A stretch of 64,000 bases of DNA. It comes from Trichoplax sp. H2. Taxonomy: Eukaryota > Placozoa > Uniplacotomia > Trichoplacea. Where the stretch lies: positions 208,146 to 272,145 of the forward strand of contig NOWV01000101.1 of the NCBI GenBank assembly GCA_003344405.1. The letters run 5' to 3'. This document shows positions 53,601 through 62,191 of the stretch, piece by piece. Position 1 is the stretch's first letter. Every line of letters starts with the position of its first letter. The notes beneath the pieces were generated by a model, which did not search any database, had not been told where the DNA came from, and worked only from the letters and a program-made list of their open reading frames with translations. Made by a program: the position numbers and the translations under genes.

Positions 53601-55457
53601 TTGAAGATACGTTACTAAAGATTTCTAATGAGTTAAAGGATATAGGTCTAGACATGAATACATGGAAAGAGGTACTTAGTATTTGATTATAAAATACAAA
53701 GTAAAATACTCTCATTAAAGTAAATATCTGCCTTGAGTAGCTGTTTGCTTAAGCTAAGCTATTGAGTAGAATATGATGGTTTTACAGTAAGAACGTTAAT
53801 ATTATACTTTTTAAAGGTGTACTGTAGTGAGTTATTATTTCCTCAATGAATTCTTTGATTAAATACCGGCTCCTAGGCGAGTGGGGTCGATTATGGTTCA
53901 TCAGCGTCCGCTGCAATGCATGAGAAATTAATAAAACAAAACAGGGAATTAACCAGTTTTGTACATCAATTGCAAGAGGACAAAGATAGCTCACACAAAA
54001 ATACAGAATTACTCAATAAATTAAATAGGGAATTGCAAGATCGAATTGATGCTAAGGTTAGAACCTGTAACTAATAAATTTACTTCTCATATTTAGGGCA
54101 TTTATATTATGCGATACATTATAGAGTTAATGTAATGCATATGCAGTTATTGACTTTTCATTTACTTATAGCAATTTGCTACCATTAATCAATATTATTA
54201 TTATTGAATACGCTATGTTCTTTATACCAAGATGTGCCTTGTAAATTATTGATGATATTGTAAAAAAATTTTGTCAATTAATTATTACAATGAATTATGA
54301 TCCTTTATAGAGTTTACAGGAAAAGTTGTTACTTCGAGAAAAATCCTCTTGGCTAGACGAAAAAGACAGGCTATATGAACTACTTGAGAAATCGAAGAGT
54401 GAACTTAGTCTGCTTAAAAACGAAAATCTACAATATCTTATCACTCGTGATGTAGAGTTGTCCTCTGACGATGTTAAGGTAAGTAATTTTGTCCTCGGAT
54501 TAAACCACGATGTCAAGGAAAAATGTAAAATTAAACCGTAGTTAATGGATTATAATTGCGCTGTTTCTTAATTTTAATCTTATATTGGTATAGCGTTGGT
54601 ATGTCCGCTACTTAAGAGCTGAAGGTTATCGTAAAGCCTTAGTATATCAAAAGAAATACCTCTTGTTGCTGTTAGGTGGCTTTCAAGAATGTGAATCTGT
54701 TACCTTATCAATTATATCAAAACTAGGAGCATATCCACAATCTAGTGAAAGACAGCAACAAAACATCTACTCTAATAACAGCAATAGACGGTTAAGGAAA
54801 TTTCGTATCGCTGGTCGCTCTGTTGTTGTTATTCTTCGCTTAAAGTTTTTGGTCAGTAAATGGAGAAAAGTCCAAAATAGCAACGTTACCGCATTATTAC
54901 GTAAGAATCAACGCTTTAGAAAAGATCGAGAAGCTCTAACCAATAATGTTGCTCCATACCAAACTTATGATCAGGGTATCCGCAGCTGGAAAGGTTCCAA
55001 GGATGAAATTTCTTCATCCGACTATCATCGCCAGGTTTCGAATAATCGTGATAGATATGATGTAGATTACTGGTTAAAAAGCTCACCATCTCATCAATCC
55101 GAAAAGGTAGGCAATTTACGTGCAAATGATCAACACAAAAGATCGAATTTAACTCCGTCGCCACACGATTTAATGACGACTAAATCTGGTATAAGCCTAC
55201 ATGCTGATCAAAGCAGATCTATTCCTGGTAATAGTACAATTTCATGGAAATCGAATGGACTAGATAGAACTAGTCCTCAACAAGGTAACAAAATAGCTGC
55301 TATGTCGACACCTGGTGAACGAGATAGATCGATATCTCCCTCTCGCCACTCACCAAATGTATCTGAAAGTAGCGATCCTGCTTTGACACGCTATATTCAC
55401 AAATTAGAGGCTCTGCACGATAGATTAGCTGTATTAGATACAAAAAACAACAAGTAA
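32598..55457 (+). CDS. Gene B: AKAP9/pericentrin-family centrosomal scaffold, 24 exons
   Basis: Joined exons: 32598-32688, 35790-43465, 43592-43684, 43764-43811, 43929-44080, 44257-44390, 44508-44633, 45128-49635, 49800-50049, 50118-50272, 50427-50494, 50562-50682, 50773-50931, 51080-51199, 51366-51441, 51560-51782, 51998-52337, 52412-52770, 52922-53231, 53328-53416, 53548-53671, 53877-54056, 54311-54478, 54594-55457. Every junction is GT-AG and keeps phase, giving about 5,477 residues. The start has A at -3 and an in-frame TGA 12 bases upstream. The protein is almost all coiled coil with a C-terminal PACT domain (about 5191-5283). In known AKAP9 and pericentrin, PACT targets the protein to centrosomes and basal bodies, and the coiled coils dock gamma-tubulin complexes and kinases. 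Human AKAP9 is about 3,900 residues and pericentrin about 3,340, so this one is longer, mainly from a repeat domain in exon 2. I cannot place a PKA-binding helix. AKAP9 versus pericentrin orthology is unresolved; a single pre-duplication gene is likely. Confidence 0.9.
32835..33023 (+). repeat. Direct duplication flanking the gap, left copy
   Basis: 189 bases matching 33200-33388 with one visible difference (ACTACTATAG against ACTATTATAG). The two copies sit on either side of the run of N at 33180-33199. Confidence 0.95.
33180..33199. other. Assembly gap (20 N)
   Basis: Twenty consecutive N. The sequence right after the gap repeats sequence 365 bases earlier, so the gap may join two overlapping or allelic contigs. 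The true length is unknown. Confidence 0.99.
33200..33388 (+). repeat. Direct duplication flanking the gap, right copy
   Basis: Begins at the first base after the gap and matches 32835-33023 to within one base. The copies diverge abruptly after TTAGTTCA. A contig beginning exactly inside a repeat copy is typical of an assembly join. Confidence 0.95.
33459..34080 (+). repeat. Four-copy tandem repeat in intron 1
   Basis: Units starting AGCTTAAC at 33459, 33640, 33778 and 33952. They share CTATTCT.TTTT, CTCCTT.ATCGGTTCATAGCTGAATAG, AATTTCG.CTATC.ATCTCTTT, TAGCACGTTACTAGTAGCTTAG and, in three units, GAATGTTTGCAATATCATTGTTTG or a remnant. Periods are 181, 138 and 174 bases because of internal deletions. 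Non-coding. Confidence 0.85.
34189..34221. repeat. Short perfect palindromes
   Basis: ATCCACTGTAGTGGAT (34189-34204) and CCATACTGTATGG (34209-34221) are near-adjacent perfect palindromes. The neighbouring DNA (34095-34120) also has repeated CATACAGTA/CGTACAGT motifs. Confidence 0.7.
34531..34968 (+). repeat. 88-bp minisatellite, five copies
   Basis: ATGAAAT[GA]TCCAGTAAT starts units at 34531, 34618, 34706, 34794 and 34882, so the period is 87-88 bases. Each unit continues CTTAGTAGGAAAGCAACTA, then ATAGTTTATTGCTATTGTAG, then AAGGCAGTGAAAGGATAATTTGA. Units 2 and 4 (ATATCTTAG, CTATTTATAC) and units 3 and 5 (ATGTCTTAG, CTAATTGTAC) pair up, suggesting a two-unit higher-order repeat. Confidence 0.93.
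34969..35440 (+). repeat. Diverged longer-period relatives of the minisatellite
   Basis: The core TTAGTAGGAAAGCA.CAA recurs at about 35040, 35163 and 35275, followed each time by a GTATTTCAT-like block, TTATTGCAGAA.ACAGTGAA and AGGATAA. An added AT-rich segment raises the period to about 110-125 bases. These look like an older form of the 88-bp unit. Confidence 0.7.
35790..41000 (+). repeat. Coding repeat: about 22 coiled-coil modules with EMSxGFQQQLEQLQ core
   Basis: Module cores (GFQQ or its variant) are encoded near 35911, 36106, 36340, 36558, 36770, 36981, 37191, 37337, 37471, 37693, 37917, 38144, 38443, 38650, 38840, 39056, 39317, 39657, 39845, 40053, 40688 and 40931, with a further one at 42200. 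Spacing is mostly 190-300 bases. Many share the DNA string GGATTTCAACAACAA or near variants, while linkers differ in sequence and length. That pattern fits old tandem duplication followed by divergence under selection on the core. Confidence 0.88.
35790..43465 (+). CDS. Gene B exon 2: giant repeat exon (residues 31-2589)
   Basis: A single 7,676-base exon with one uninterrupted frame after acceptor AATTATAG, ending TTAGAG|GTAATG in phase 0. It encodes continuous Q/E/L-rich coiled coil. Between about residues 58 and 1768 a module recurs roughly every 80 residues: an (L/M)EQEITQRLMDEMS start, then (V/A)GFQQQLEQLQ, then xxHEQELxxLxxQL. I count about 23 recognisable copies; the last, degenerate, is near 42200. 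The 3' third (about 41000-43465) is ordinary charged coiled coil with KWRKRLSIITGEELPSDD at about 41992-42045 as a break. Long antisense frames here result from the biased codon content. Confidence 0.93.
43592..44633 (+). CDS. Gene B exons 3-7 (residues 2590-2773)
   Basis: Five small exons (93, 48, 152, 134 and 126 bases) in phase 0-0-0-2-1 order, with donors AAT|GTTAGT, GAA|GTTAGT, AG|GTAACT, ATAG|GTATGA and GAAA|GTATGA. They carry a coiled coil, then in exon 6 a non-coil helix reading ILRNILKKVLLSDIAIEDYL. This resembles the conserved AKAP9/pericentrin block with LLKILLEVVKTTAAVEETIG, which also precedes a long coiled coil. Exon 7 is an acidic, serine-rich linker. The block order supports homology beyond the PACT domain. 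Confidence 0.85.
45128..49635 (+). CDS. Gene B exon 8: 4.5-kb coiled-coil exon (residues 2774-4276)
   Basis: Acceptor AATTGCAGTTTGCAG; the A carried from exon 7 joins AT to give Asn. One uninterrupted frame, ending AACCAG|GTAATG in phase 0. It is classic long coiled coil richer in K, R and D than exon 2 and without the GFQQ module. Breaks in the heptads occur near 48040-48180 (LLADLIVQFDDFQQESAIDN) and at the 3' end, where MLYKNLRETFAEFFEEYDIT looks like a compact helical motif. It probably corresponds to the central coiled coil of AKAP9/pericentrin that precedes the conserved C-terminal third. Confidence 0.92.
49800..50272 (+). CDS. Gene B exons 9-10 (residues 4277-4411)
   Basis: Exon 9 (49800-50049, acceptor TGTTAAG) encodes EATVEEVTEKNKNELQLIHE and following coil, matching in style and position the AKAP9 segment containing SSEEVTEIISQFTEKIEKMQ. 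Exon 10 (50118-50272) needs the acceptor AAAGATCAG at 50117 rather than the nearby AAACAG to keep phase; it encodes a less coiled linker with LSAENLGQILQEVDSLDQAL and ends ATG|GTATCT. Confidence 0.8.
50427..51199 (+). CDS. Gene B exons 11-14: conserved AKAP9-like block (residues 4412-4567)
   Basis: Exons 50427-50494, 50562-50682, 50773-50931 and 51080-51199. The protein reads as a helix ending KSMKDLFSACQQ, then WQYKILNTVQDIFEKEQQAL, then a non-coil spacer with IESLKIYIQQK, then LHATDRGALVSEIGRLRD. This follows in order the human AKAP9 block with WRGELLLALQQVFLEERSVL, NCLEQRIQEQG and LQKADRRSLLSEIQALH. For exon 14 two in-frame acceptors exist, 18 bases apart (after AAAATACAG at 51061 and after TCTTTACAG at 51079). 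I chose the second because its pyrimidine tract is better and the spacing fits human AKAP9. Confidence 0.87.
51366..52337 (+). CDS. Gene B exons 15-17 (residues 4568-4780)
   Basis: Exons 51366-51441, 51560-51782 and 51998-52337, phases 1, 2 and 0 at their 3' ends. They encode regular coiled coil built from repeated LxxALxxERxRNxxL-type phrases, for example LEAVLDLERVSNNQLQ-like and LDAERSQRNELEKELDSERQ. Human AKAP9 has the same register at this distance from PACT (LESQKQRNLQLNLLLEQQKQ and following). Confidence 0.88.
52412..53231 (+). CDS. Gene B exons 18-19 (residues 4781-5003)
   Basis: Exon 18 (52412-52770) starts TRIKELALSLDREKDLTTQL after TTTATTAG; donor AG|GTAATT. Exon 19 (52922-53231) starts after GCGTATTCTAG and ends AATGATGAG|GTACTG. 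Both are coiled coil. Reading past the exon 19 end stays open through the next intron; see the entry for intron 19. Confidence 0.87.
53232..53327 (+). other. Gene B intron 19: 96-nt stopless intron in frame
   Basis: The sequence between GATGAG|GTACTG and GCATTTCAG|GGTACT is 96 bases, a multiple of three, and has no stop in the flanking frame. Retaining it would insert 32 hydrophobic residues (VLTIMIDLISSLLSVKISRH and so on) into a coiled coil. The sudden hydrophobicity and good splice sites argue that it is an intron, but retention would not break the frame. Confidence 0.7.
53328..54056 (+). CDS. Gene B exons 20-22 (residues 5004-5134)
   Basis: Exons 53328-53416, 53548-53671 and 53877-54056. 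They encode QLQHRFDFLHQQCQILLIKF, then an acidic patch TDSEDFYLLEDTLLKISNEL, then GSSASAAMHEKLIKQNRELT and coil. Human AKAP9 has the same three blocks in order (ELEMIRQKLQCVASKLQVLP, ADDEDFIWVQENIDEIILQL, SCGSLTERLLRQNAELTGHI). This is strong support for the exon model in a region of short exons. Confidence 0.9.
54311..54478 (+). CDS. Gene B exon 23 (residues 5135-5190)
   Basis: Acceptor CCTTTATAG, donor GTTAAG|GTAAGT, both phase 0. Encodes the last coiled coil, with SSWLDEKDRLYELLEKSKSE, and the acidic linker VELSSDDVK before PACT. AKAP9 has EVWNREKLTLQKSLKRAEAE and SPDSEHVTLKR at the same place. Confidence 0.92.
54594..55457 (+). CDS. Gene B exon 24: PACT domain and C-terminal tail
   Basis: Acceptor ATTGGTATAG, phase 0; ends TAA. 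Residues 5191-5283 are the PACT (pericentrin-AKAP450 centrosomal targeting) domain. They include YLRAEGYRKALVYQKKYLLL and LGGFQECESVTLSIISKLG, then a basic RKFRIAGRSVVVILRLKFLV and KWRKV. The match to human AKAP9 in the first half is nearly residue for residue. PACT anchors these proteins at the centrosome or basal body and in vertebrates binds calmodulin. After about 150 polar residues the protein ends DPALTRYIHKLEALHDRLAV, a short helix also found at the extreme C-terminus of AKAP9 (RALTDYITRLEALQRRLG). Confidence 0.97.
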   Translation, partial: RWYVRYLRAEGYRKALVYQKKYLLLLLGGFQECESVTLSIISKLGAYPQSSERQQQNIYSNNSNRRLRKFRIAGRSVVVILRLKFLVSKWRKVQNSNVTALLRKNQRFRKDREALTNNVAPYQTYDQGIRSWKGSKDEISSSDYHRQVSNNRDRYDVDYWLKSSPSHQSEKVGNLRANDQHKRSNLTPSPHDLMTTKSGISLHADQSRSIPGNSTISWKSNGLDRTSPQQGNKIAAMSTPGERDRSISPSRHSPNVSESSDPALTRYIHKLEALHDRLAVLDTKNNK

Positions 55458-55602
55458 GGACTTTATGTTTAAGGCATATGTTTAACGTAAGTAAGTTATA
55501 CGCGTTATGTCTTATCAATTACACATTCAACATACATAACACAGGTAAGTGTTATAATACCCCTTGAACAGCATTTGTATTATTGTTTCTATAATAATAG
55601 CT

Positions 55603-55608
55603 ATTAAA
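55603..55608 (+). promoter_or_regulatory. Candidate polyadenylation signal ATTAAA for gene B
   Basis: ATTAAA about 150 bases after the stop codon, followed at once by a T8 run and GTGCTCG, a plausible U/GU-rich element. A canonical AATAAA lies further away at 56368-56373, about 910 bases after the stop, and is an alternative. Confidence 0.3.
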
Positions 55609-58600
55609 TTTTTTTTGTGCTCGAAAACGCTGTAAGTTCATTTTTTGTATGTTAACCCATCATTCTATTGAATGACAATAAGCGTCTATAATGCTTTAGA
55701 AGTCACTAAAGGTAACACTTATATTAAATGGACATCAAGTGAATATTTGCTGATTACCAAACGTTACATTTCACTGCATATCATAAGCCAGACATTCGTA
55801 TATATCTACTCAGGTATATGCAGTACGTTCTACATTTATTAAATAGTTACTGTATATATGCCGGTCATTACGCGTATTGGCCGGACTTCGGGTTTTGGCC
55901 GTAACATATACAAATAATCATAAAATATACAGGATACAATTCTATGCTAGAGTAGTGAAATAGCATCTTGTATCGGAAATTGATAGTTCAGAACTTTTAG
56001 AAATTTGTGTCTTAAGATCACTTTATCAATTAGCTTTTAAAGTTAAAACTGCTCTTTTCTGTTTAAAATGTATCATAGTTCTGCTAGTATTACCGCTATT
56101 GGCGTATAATATTAGCGGATAAATTACAACTGTATTCTTTAATTTTTATCACAGTATATATGTACTGTGTTTGTCTATTACATAATTATTAACACTGAGG
56201 TTTTTACCTTGATGATATATTAGTAATGAAATTTAGAATACATCTTCGATTGTCCTGAATTTAAAAGTATTTGTATCCGATTTTCTTTGCTATATGAGAA
56301 ATACGAATGCTAAATGATCTTTAATTTAAAATTGATGAACGTATTCCTTCAACCTTTAATTGCTATAAATAAACAATTTGCGCAAATAATTTCTTTCTTT
56401 TGATTATTTGACATTAATGTGCAGAGATGTACTGATAAATTATTGACAGAATTGATAAATTTATGGTAATTCATGGTAATAGAATCTCAATTATGAGCTT
56501 ATTGTCATCTCTTACTAGTCGGACATCACATGAACTTCTATCATCATAGTATAAACTTCATTTAAGAATATTACCGACTCAAAGTGATGATGATTAATTA
56601 TAGTTTCAATTCTCAGTTGTTGCATGCCTGCATTGAATTAAATAGACAACAAAGATAAGTTATGCTCTCGTTTATGAATATCAACAAGGAATACACTACT
56701 AAACTGTACACAACGCCGAATTTATGGTGAAAATCAAGGATCTAGATAGGAGTGTAAAGCAATGATTTTTCAAGTAAAAATACATGGTGTAAACGGTAGC
56801 CAGTTTTCATTGAAATCAGGATTTAATAGAGGAATATTGCTGAGTCGCATGTTGTACCAGCGCTGACTACCATTAGTGCAACCAACATTCTGCCCGTATG
56901 CTAGCAAATCGAATAGGCTCAGAGATTGTTTTAAGTGCATTTCAGTAAGCAATATTATGTTGGTTATAGTTATTCCTAATTTATTTTACTACAGTTAGGT
57001 TCATATTTCATACTTTAACTTGACCTAATATTTACACATATACCGTACGAGCGGTAATTCTCTATTTAATTTCGAACTTTAACTGCCTCGTTTTAATTCG
57101 GTATAATTTTAACCCCAATCCTGGTACTAGCCAATTCAATTCATTTTTTTATTATATCTATAAAGCTCCACTACTGCAGCTGCATACAGTTAGAGAATTG
57201 TACGCTCAATACGTACTGTATCAAGTAAGGTATCATAGCAATTTAGATTTGTAGCAACAACAGCAAAGAATGAAGTTTTTTACTTTGATTCATTTATTAG
57301 TTTGCATATCTTATGGCGGCTGTACCTGTAATAATCAAAGTTATCATATGGACTAATAATCAATTAATCAAATACAGACATTCGTTCTGACATGATAGAT
57401 ATATTGGTATCGTACTTCTATACCATTGTCATCTTAATTCGTTTTAACTCTTCCAATATCATAATTTCCATCTTAGCTACGAATTACATTCATACCGTTA
57501 ACGATTTGAACTTGATATACTCGTACAGCAACAATCAGCCTACAGATAGGTATAGTAGGTAGCAGCCATAAATTTCGAGAACGTCATCGCGTCACCATTG
57601 CGGATGTTATCGTCCTTTAGACAGACTCTGCACGCCATTCCAGATAGCTCTTTATCCAAAAAAGAATAGGTCTTTGATTGTTGCTTCCTCCTATTTCGTA
57701 TTTTTATTAATTAATTGAAAGACATTAATTACCTAGTTAATTGTTACTGAATAAAAATTTCAATTTTTTTCTTTTAAATAATATATAATAATGGGCATTT
57801 CAATCGATGAAGGTATTAATTGTAAAACACTGATTGCAGTACATTATGCGCCATTGTCTATCTCCATGTCTTCCGATATTAGAGTCATAAAGCTGATAAT
57901 GTAAGCGTATAATAACATAAATCACAAATAGAGAGAAAATAAACATCTTCTATTATGAAGCATTGGATTTGACTAACGAGGGTATTTTGTCAATAATATT
58001 ACCGGATTATTTTCTCCTTCCCTAAAATAAATAATAAAGATAGAATTTCAATCAATATCACCCAAAATAATTTACCTCCGTGCAATTCAATATCGTCAAA
58101 AAGAGTGTATATATATATAGACTTGTGGCTAATATAAATAATTAAATATAAAGCTTAGTTATTAAAGAGTAGCAGCCGAATTATTATTTTCAAAATAGTC
58201 TCTAGTTTACAGTTTACGAATATATTGTAAAAGGCTATTTATAAGGATGTTAGGCTCTCGATGACGTGTTTAGTGTGACTTTAGGCATATTTGGAAGAGA
58301 GTCTCCGAAATTTTTTCTTTTCTTTTAGGCTCTACACTTCTTAGCCCTCAAATTAATACTGCGTAATATCTGTCTGTAACCATCAATACTATAATAGATA
58401 ATGCAGTTTCTATTGAAAGAATCGGAATTTCTTCGGCTGTAAAAAACACTCACCAGTGCCGACAGAGTTAGTCAATGGCCAGCTGTCAAAAATCGCAAGT
58501 CACTGACAATAATAGCAGACAAATATTTATAAAGATTGAACTGGCGATCTACGGCTAGACATCCATCAATCTTAGGAAGTTAAAGTAACTGGATGGCTGT

Positions 58601-58950
58601 CTTCTACGAAAAGGCATTAAATATAAACAGCGAAAACATTAAACAATGTCCCATATTATCTATTGCGATTGAAAAAATACAATAATTCTCATCGCTGAAT
58701 TTTTGCATGACGTTAATCGCCTATTTAACCGCGGTCATTTTATTAGCCTAATTATAGAGGTTAAATTGAGCTAAACCTCTAAATATCTATGATATACTTT
58801 AATTGCAGCCAATGTTCTTATTCACTTGACCTCTTTCTTAATTTTACCTGCTGATTAGTTGACTTCATTGACAAGAAGATTGGCTCAGAGGTATTTATTT
58901 AATACACCCTTTCTACATCACAATACAAATACTTAAATATAGAAATATTA
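55609..58950. other. Non-coding stretch after gene B
   Basis: No supportable gene. Open frames are short and AT-driven. A short TA microsatellite lies near 58105-58120. The 3' UTR of gene B may extend to about 56.4 kb if the AATAAA at 56368 is used. Confidence 0.45.
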
Positions 58951-60552
58951 CAGGATGGGAAATTTTAAAGTAGGATAAGGAGTAGTTTTAATTGTTAATG
59001 AAGTTCAAAGTCTACATTTTATATTTTCCTTTTTTTAATTTACCAGTGCAATTCAGAAGATTCTACTTAGTAAAAGGAAGCTTATCTGCTAAATATTGCA
59101 TAAACAAATGAACATTTTAACCAAAGCACATCGAAATAAATATGTTTTACTTTATTAGATATGACTATATGAGAATACATATAATTTTAGTCTGTTAATG
59201 AATAAGTAGGTCTATATCTATGGTGACAACTAGAAGTATTTTATAGTACATCCTAATTTTTTGTTCGTGATGCAATAGTTAACAGTAATCTATGACTACT
59301 TAAAAGCAAGTATATCGCTTATGATAACATTGTCCAAAGCGACGACAAGTACAAAAAAATCAAATTTACAGCTTCAAATATTTCAAGACTGAAAAATTTG
59401 AAGGAGGAGAATAAGTAATATAATTATTGATGAAGTTTGCAGTTTGCATTGTGCACGTATTTACATCTTCCTTTTTTATAATCTACTGGCGCAGATCGAG
59501 GGATTCTAAAAACTAAAGGGAATCTTATCTACTGAGTATTGTATAAGTAAACAAACCATTTTAACCTTAGATATCGGAATAATTATTTTTACCGTATTAA
59601 TTAATAAATACACTGATATGAAAATTTAAATCTGCTAATAACCAAATCTGTAGTTGAAAATGCCGATAATTTTAATTTGCGAATAAGCAAATTGACGGTC
59701 ATCGCTACAATTTCAAGTATTTAACAGCAAATGCTAAGTCGCTATCCGTAACGCAATAATTAAAAGTAATTTATGACTTCTTAAAAGCAAATACACCGTT
59801 TAGGATAGTATTATCCAAAGTGACAATAAGTACAGTCACGATCGAATTTACAGTTGCAAATATTACGGGGCGAGATATTTAAAGAGTATAAAAAATAATC
59901 TTTATAATCATTACTGAATTTCAAAGTTTTTTATCGTAATTTACAGTTTCCATCTTTGCAATCTGCCGATACAGATCGGGATATTTTAATCATAGAAGGG
60001 AATCTTATCTCTTAAGAACTGTGTAAACAAACTAATTTGCCTTGGCACACCAAAATAACTATTTTTACCTTAATAAATAATAGACACCGATATCAGAATA
60101 CAAGTATCTCAGTCTGATAATTAATAAGCAAATCTATATCTATAGGGGCCTTTTCAAGTATTCATAACAAATCCTAATTCACTATCCACGATGCAATAGT
60201 TAACGGTAATCTATGATTACATAAAACAAGTGTAGTATTAACGATAATATTGTCTAAAGCGATAACAAATACCGTCATGATCGAATTTATAGCTGTAAAT
60301 TTTGTCTATTGAATACTGTGTAAACAAGCTATTTTTGCTTTAGTACATCAAAATAACTATTTTTACGTTATGAAATAATAAATACACTGATATGAGAATA
60401 CAGACAACTTAAATCTGCTAATTAGTAAGCAAATCTATATCTAGCGTGATCATTTTAGTACGAGTATTCACAACAAATTACAATTTGCTATTTGTGATGT
60501 AATAGTTAAACGATAATCTAAGACTGATAACATTTTCTAATGCGATAGCAAT
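58951..60552 (+). repeat. Tandem array of about 3.6 copies, ~440-480 bp
   Basis: Copies start near 58951, 59389 and 59868, and a 5'-deleted fourth begins near 60300. Shared landmarks in order: GGAAGCTTATCT.../GGGAATCTTATCT... (59078, 59519, 59999), ATTGCATAAACAAA-like, ATTTTTACCTTA-like, TAAGCAAATCTATATCTA, ATGCAATAGTTAACAGTAATCTATGA (about 59270, 59750, 60190, 60496), CCAAAGCGACGACAAGTAC (59335, 59817, 60256) and CGAATTTACAG. Copies are well diverged. No conserved open frame is visible, so a non-coding satellite or remnant non-autonomous element is likely. Confidence 0.85.
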
Positions 60553-62002
60553 TAATCACCAGCAATTACTTTATTGCTTATGACAGCATCTTCATTCCTG
60601 ATATGTAGCCTCGGAATGCGTATGGCTCATTTGCCTGCGTGGCAGTAAATGAATCCTTTATGCTATTGCTAACGACATGAGTTGACTTATTTTAAAAAGA
60701 TCAATGGAAATAGCTTGTCTTTCCCAGCATGAAATGAATTAATCTATGCTGCAGAAGAGCCGATATAGCGATCGACTAATAAACTAATACCAATTTAAAA
60801 TGAATAAAGCAAGCGTTTCTTTTTCTAGGTCAACTATTACAGTTACGTTAGAATGAATGATTAGTCAATGACACCAATAGAAATTTATATGTATAATAAT
60901 GACTGATCGATAGGACCGTAGAGATTTAAGTATCAATGGAAATAGTCAATTAAACTCCAATTTGTTAATAAATGATAAGGTTAAATTACTAACTGATATG
61001 GGTGAAGAAGACAAAGTAATGATTGCTATTTAATAGAGACGTCAAATAATTTCAATTTTTTTTTAATAATAGCTGTTAAAATATATTGAGAAAGATTTAA
61101 GAATGGACTTATGCTCTCATTCATGTCGACTAAATGTTCAAGAAAAATAGCAAGTTTTTATGTATCTTAGATTCTACATAAATCAATCAGAGAGACAATA
61201 ATTGTCTAACAGAGTTATTATCATTTCAAAGAGCCAAGGGAAATGAACAATTCTTGAAACCCAGCTTTGAGTAAAATATTTCAATATAAAGTTAATACGA
61301 TTATGGATTGCCCAGTTTCCGTACAATAGGTGATTTTATTTTTATTTTTATATCCATATAAAACGGACCAGCTCTTAGAAATCGGTTCAGTGAACAATAA
61401 TCCAGTCATTGTCGTAGGCAGTAACAAATTTGACTAAAAACTGTTCCTGTTTAAGTTAATCAATATTAAGTGCACCTTCATTCATATAATTTACGTCTTC
61501 AATGGTTTCAGTATTGAAATACGTATATAATAATGTCAGATATTATTATCGGCGTATCCTAGGTAATTTTAATTCTGGACCAAAATAGAACTTTTCTAAT
61601 ATGAATAAATAAACGTCATGATAGTCTATTCAAATATTAGGCAGGCAAATAAGAAAGGTGAAGAAAATTGTTATTAGTTTCCTTTTTTAATCTGTCTAGG
61701 AAAAATAGCAGAAAACTGTCAATTAGTAATATAAGATTATGGACAATACCGCCTTTGCATTATATAAGTCTGAAATGGAAAAAAACATTTATTTGGTACT
61801 TATTCTAATTTTAAAAGAAAAAATTTTTAGAATACAATGATTTTTTTCTATTGACTACAAGAATCCTCCTTTATCTTATTCCATAACGTCTTTATTTTAT
61901 AATAAATCTGAATTAGAAATCGATGGTAAGCCTGTGTATAAAATATAAATCAGTTAGTCAGCGTCATTTATTTCTTTGCACTTTTATTACCTTCCACTCG
62001 CC
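60553..62002. other. Non-coding stretch
   Basis: No gene or strong repeat recognised. The right end would be the promoter of the candidate exon at 62003 if that is real. Confidence 0.4.
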
Positions 62003-62191
62003 ATGTATATTCTGACAACTTTATTGGATCAACTGTGGTTAAAATGGGACAATATCCAGTCCATGTTATCCACATGGTGGTTAATAACAACTCTTATTGC
62101 CTTATCATTTTGCTGCTATCTTAAACGATTTTTATTGGCTAAATATCGCGATCGCAATAAAAATCCTGATCATAAAATGAAAGAGAATGAG
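62003..62191 (+). CDS. Candidate first exon of a membrane-anchored protein, unknown
   Basis: From ATG 62003 (G at -3) 63 codons run to a good donor, AATGAG|GTCAGT, in phase 0. The protein has a short N-terminus with two tryptophans, one hydrophobic segment of about 16-18 residues (WWLITTLIALSFCCYL) followed by a basic stretch (KRFLLAKYRDRNKN) and a charged end. This is a signal-anchor layout with the N-terminus out or luminal, as in microsomal enzymes. No second exon was found in the remaining 1.8 kb, so this may be the start of a gene continuing past the window, or chance. Confidence 0.3.
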
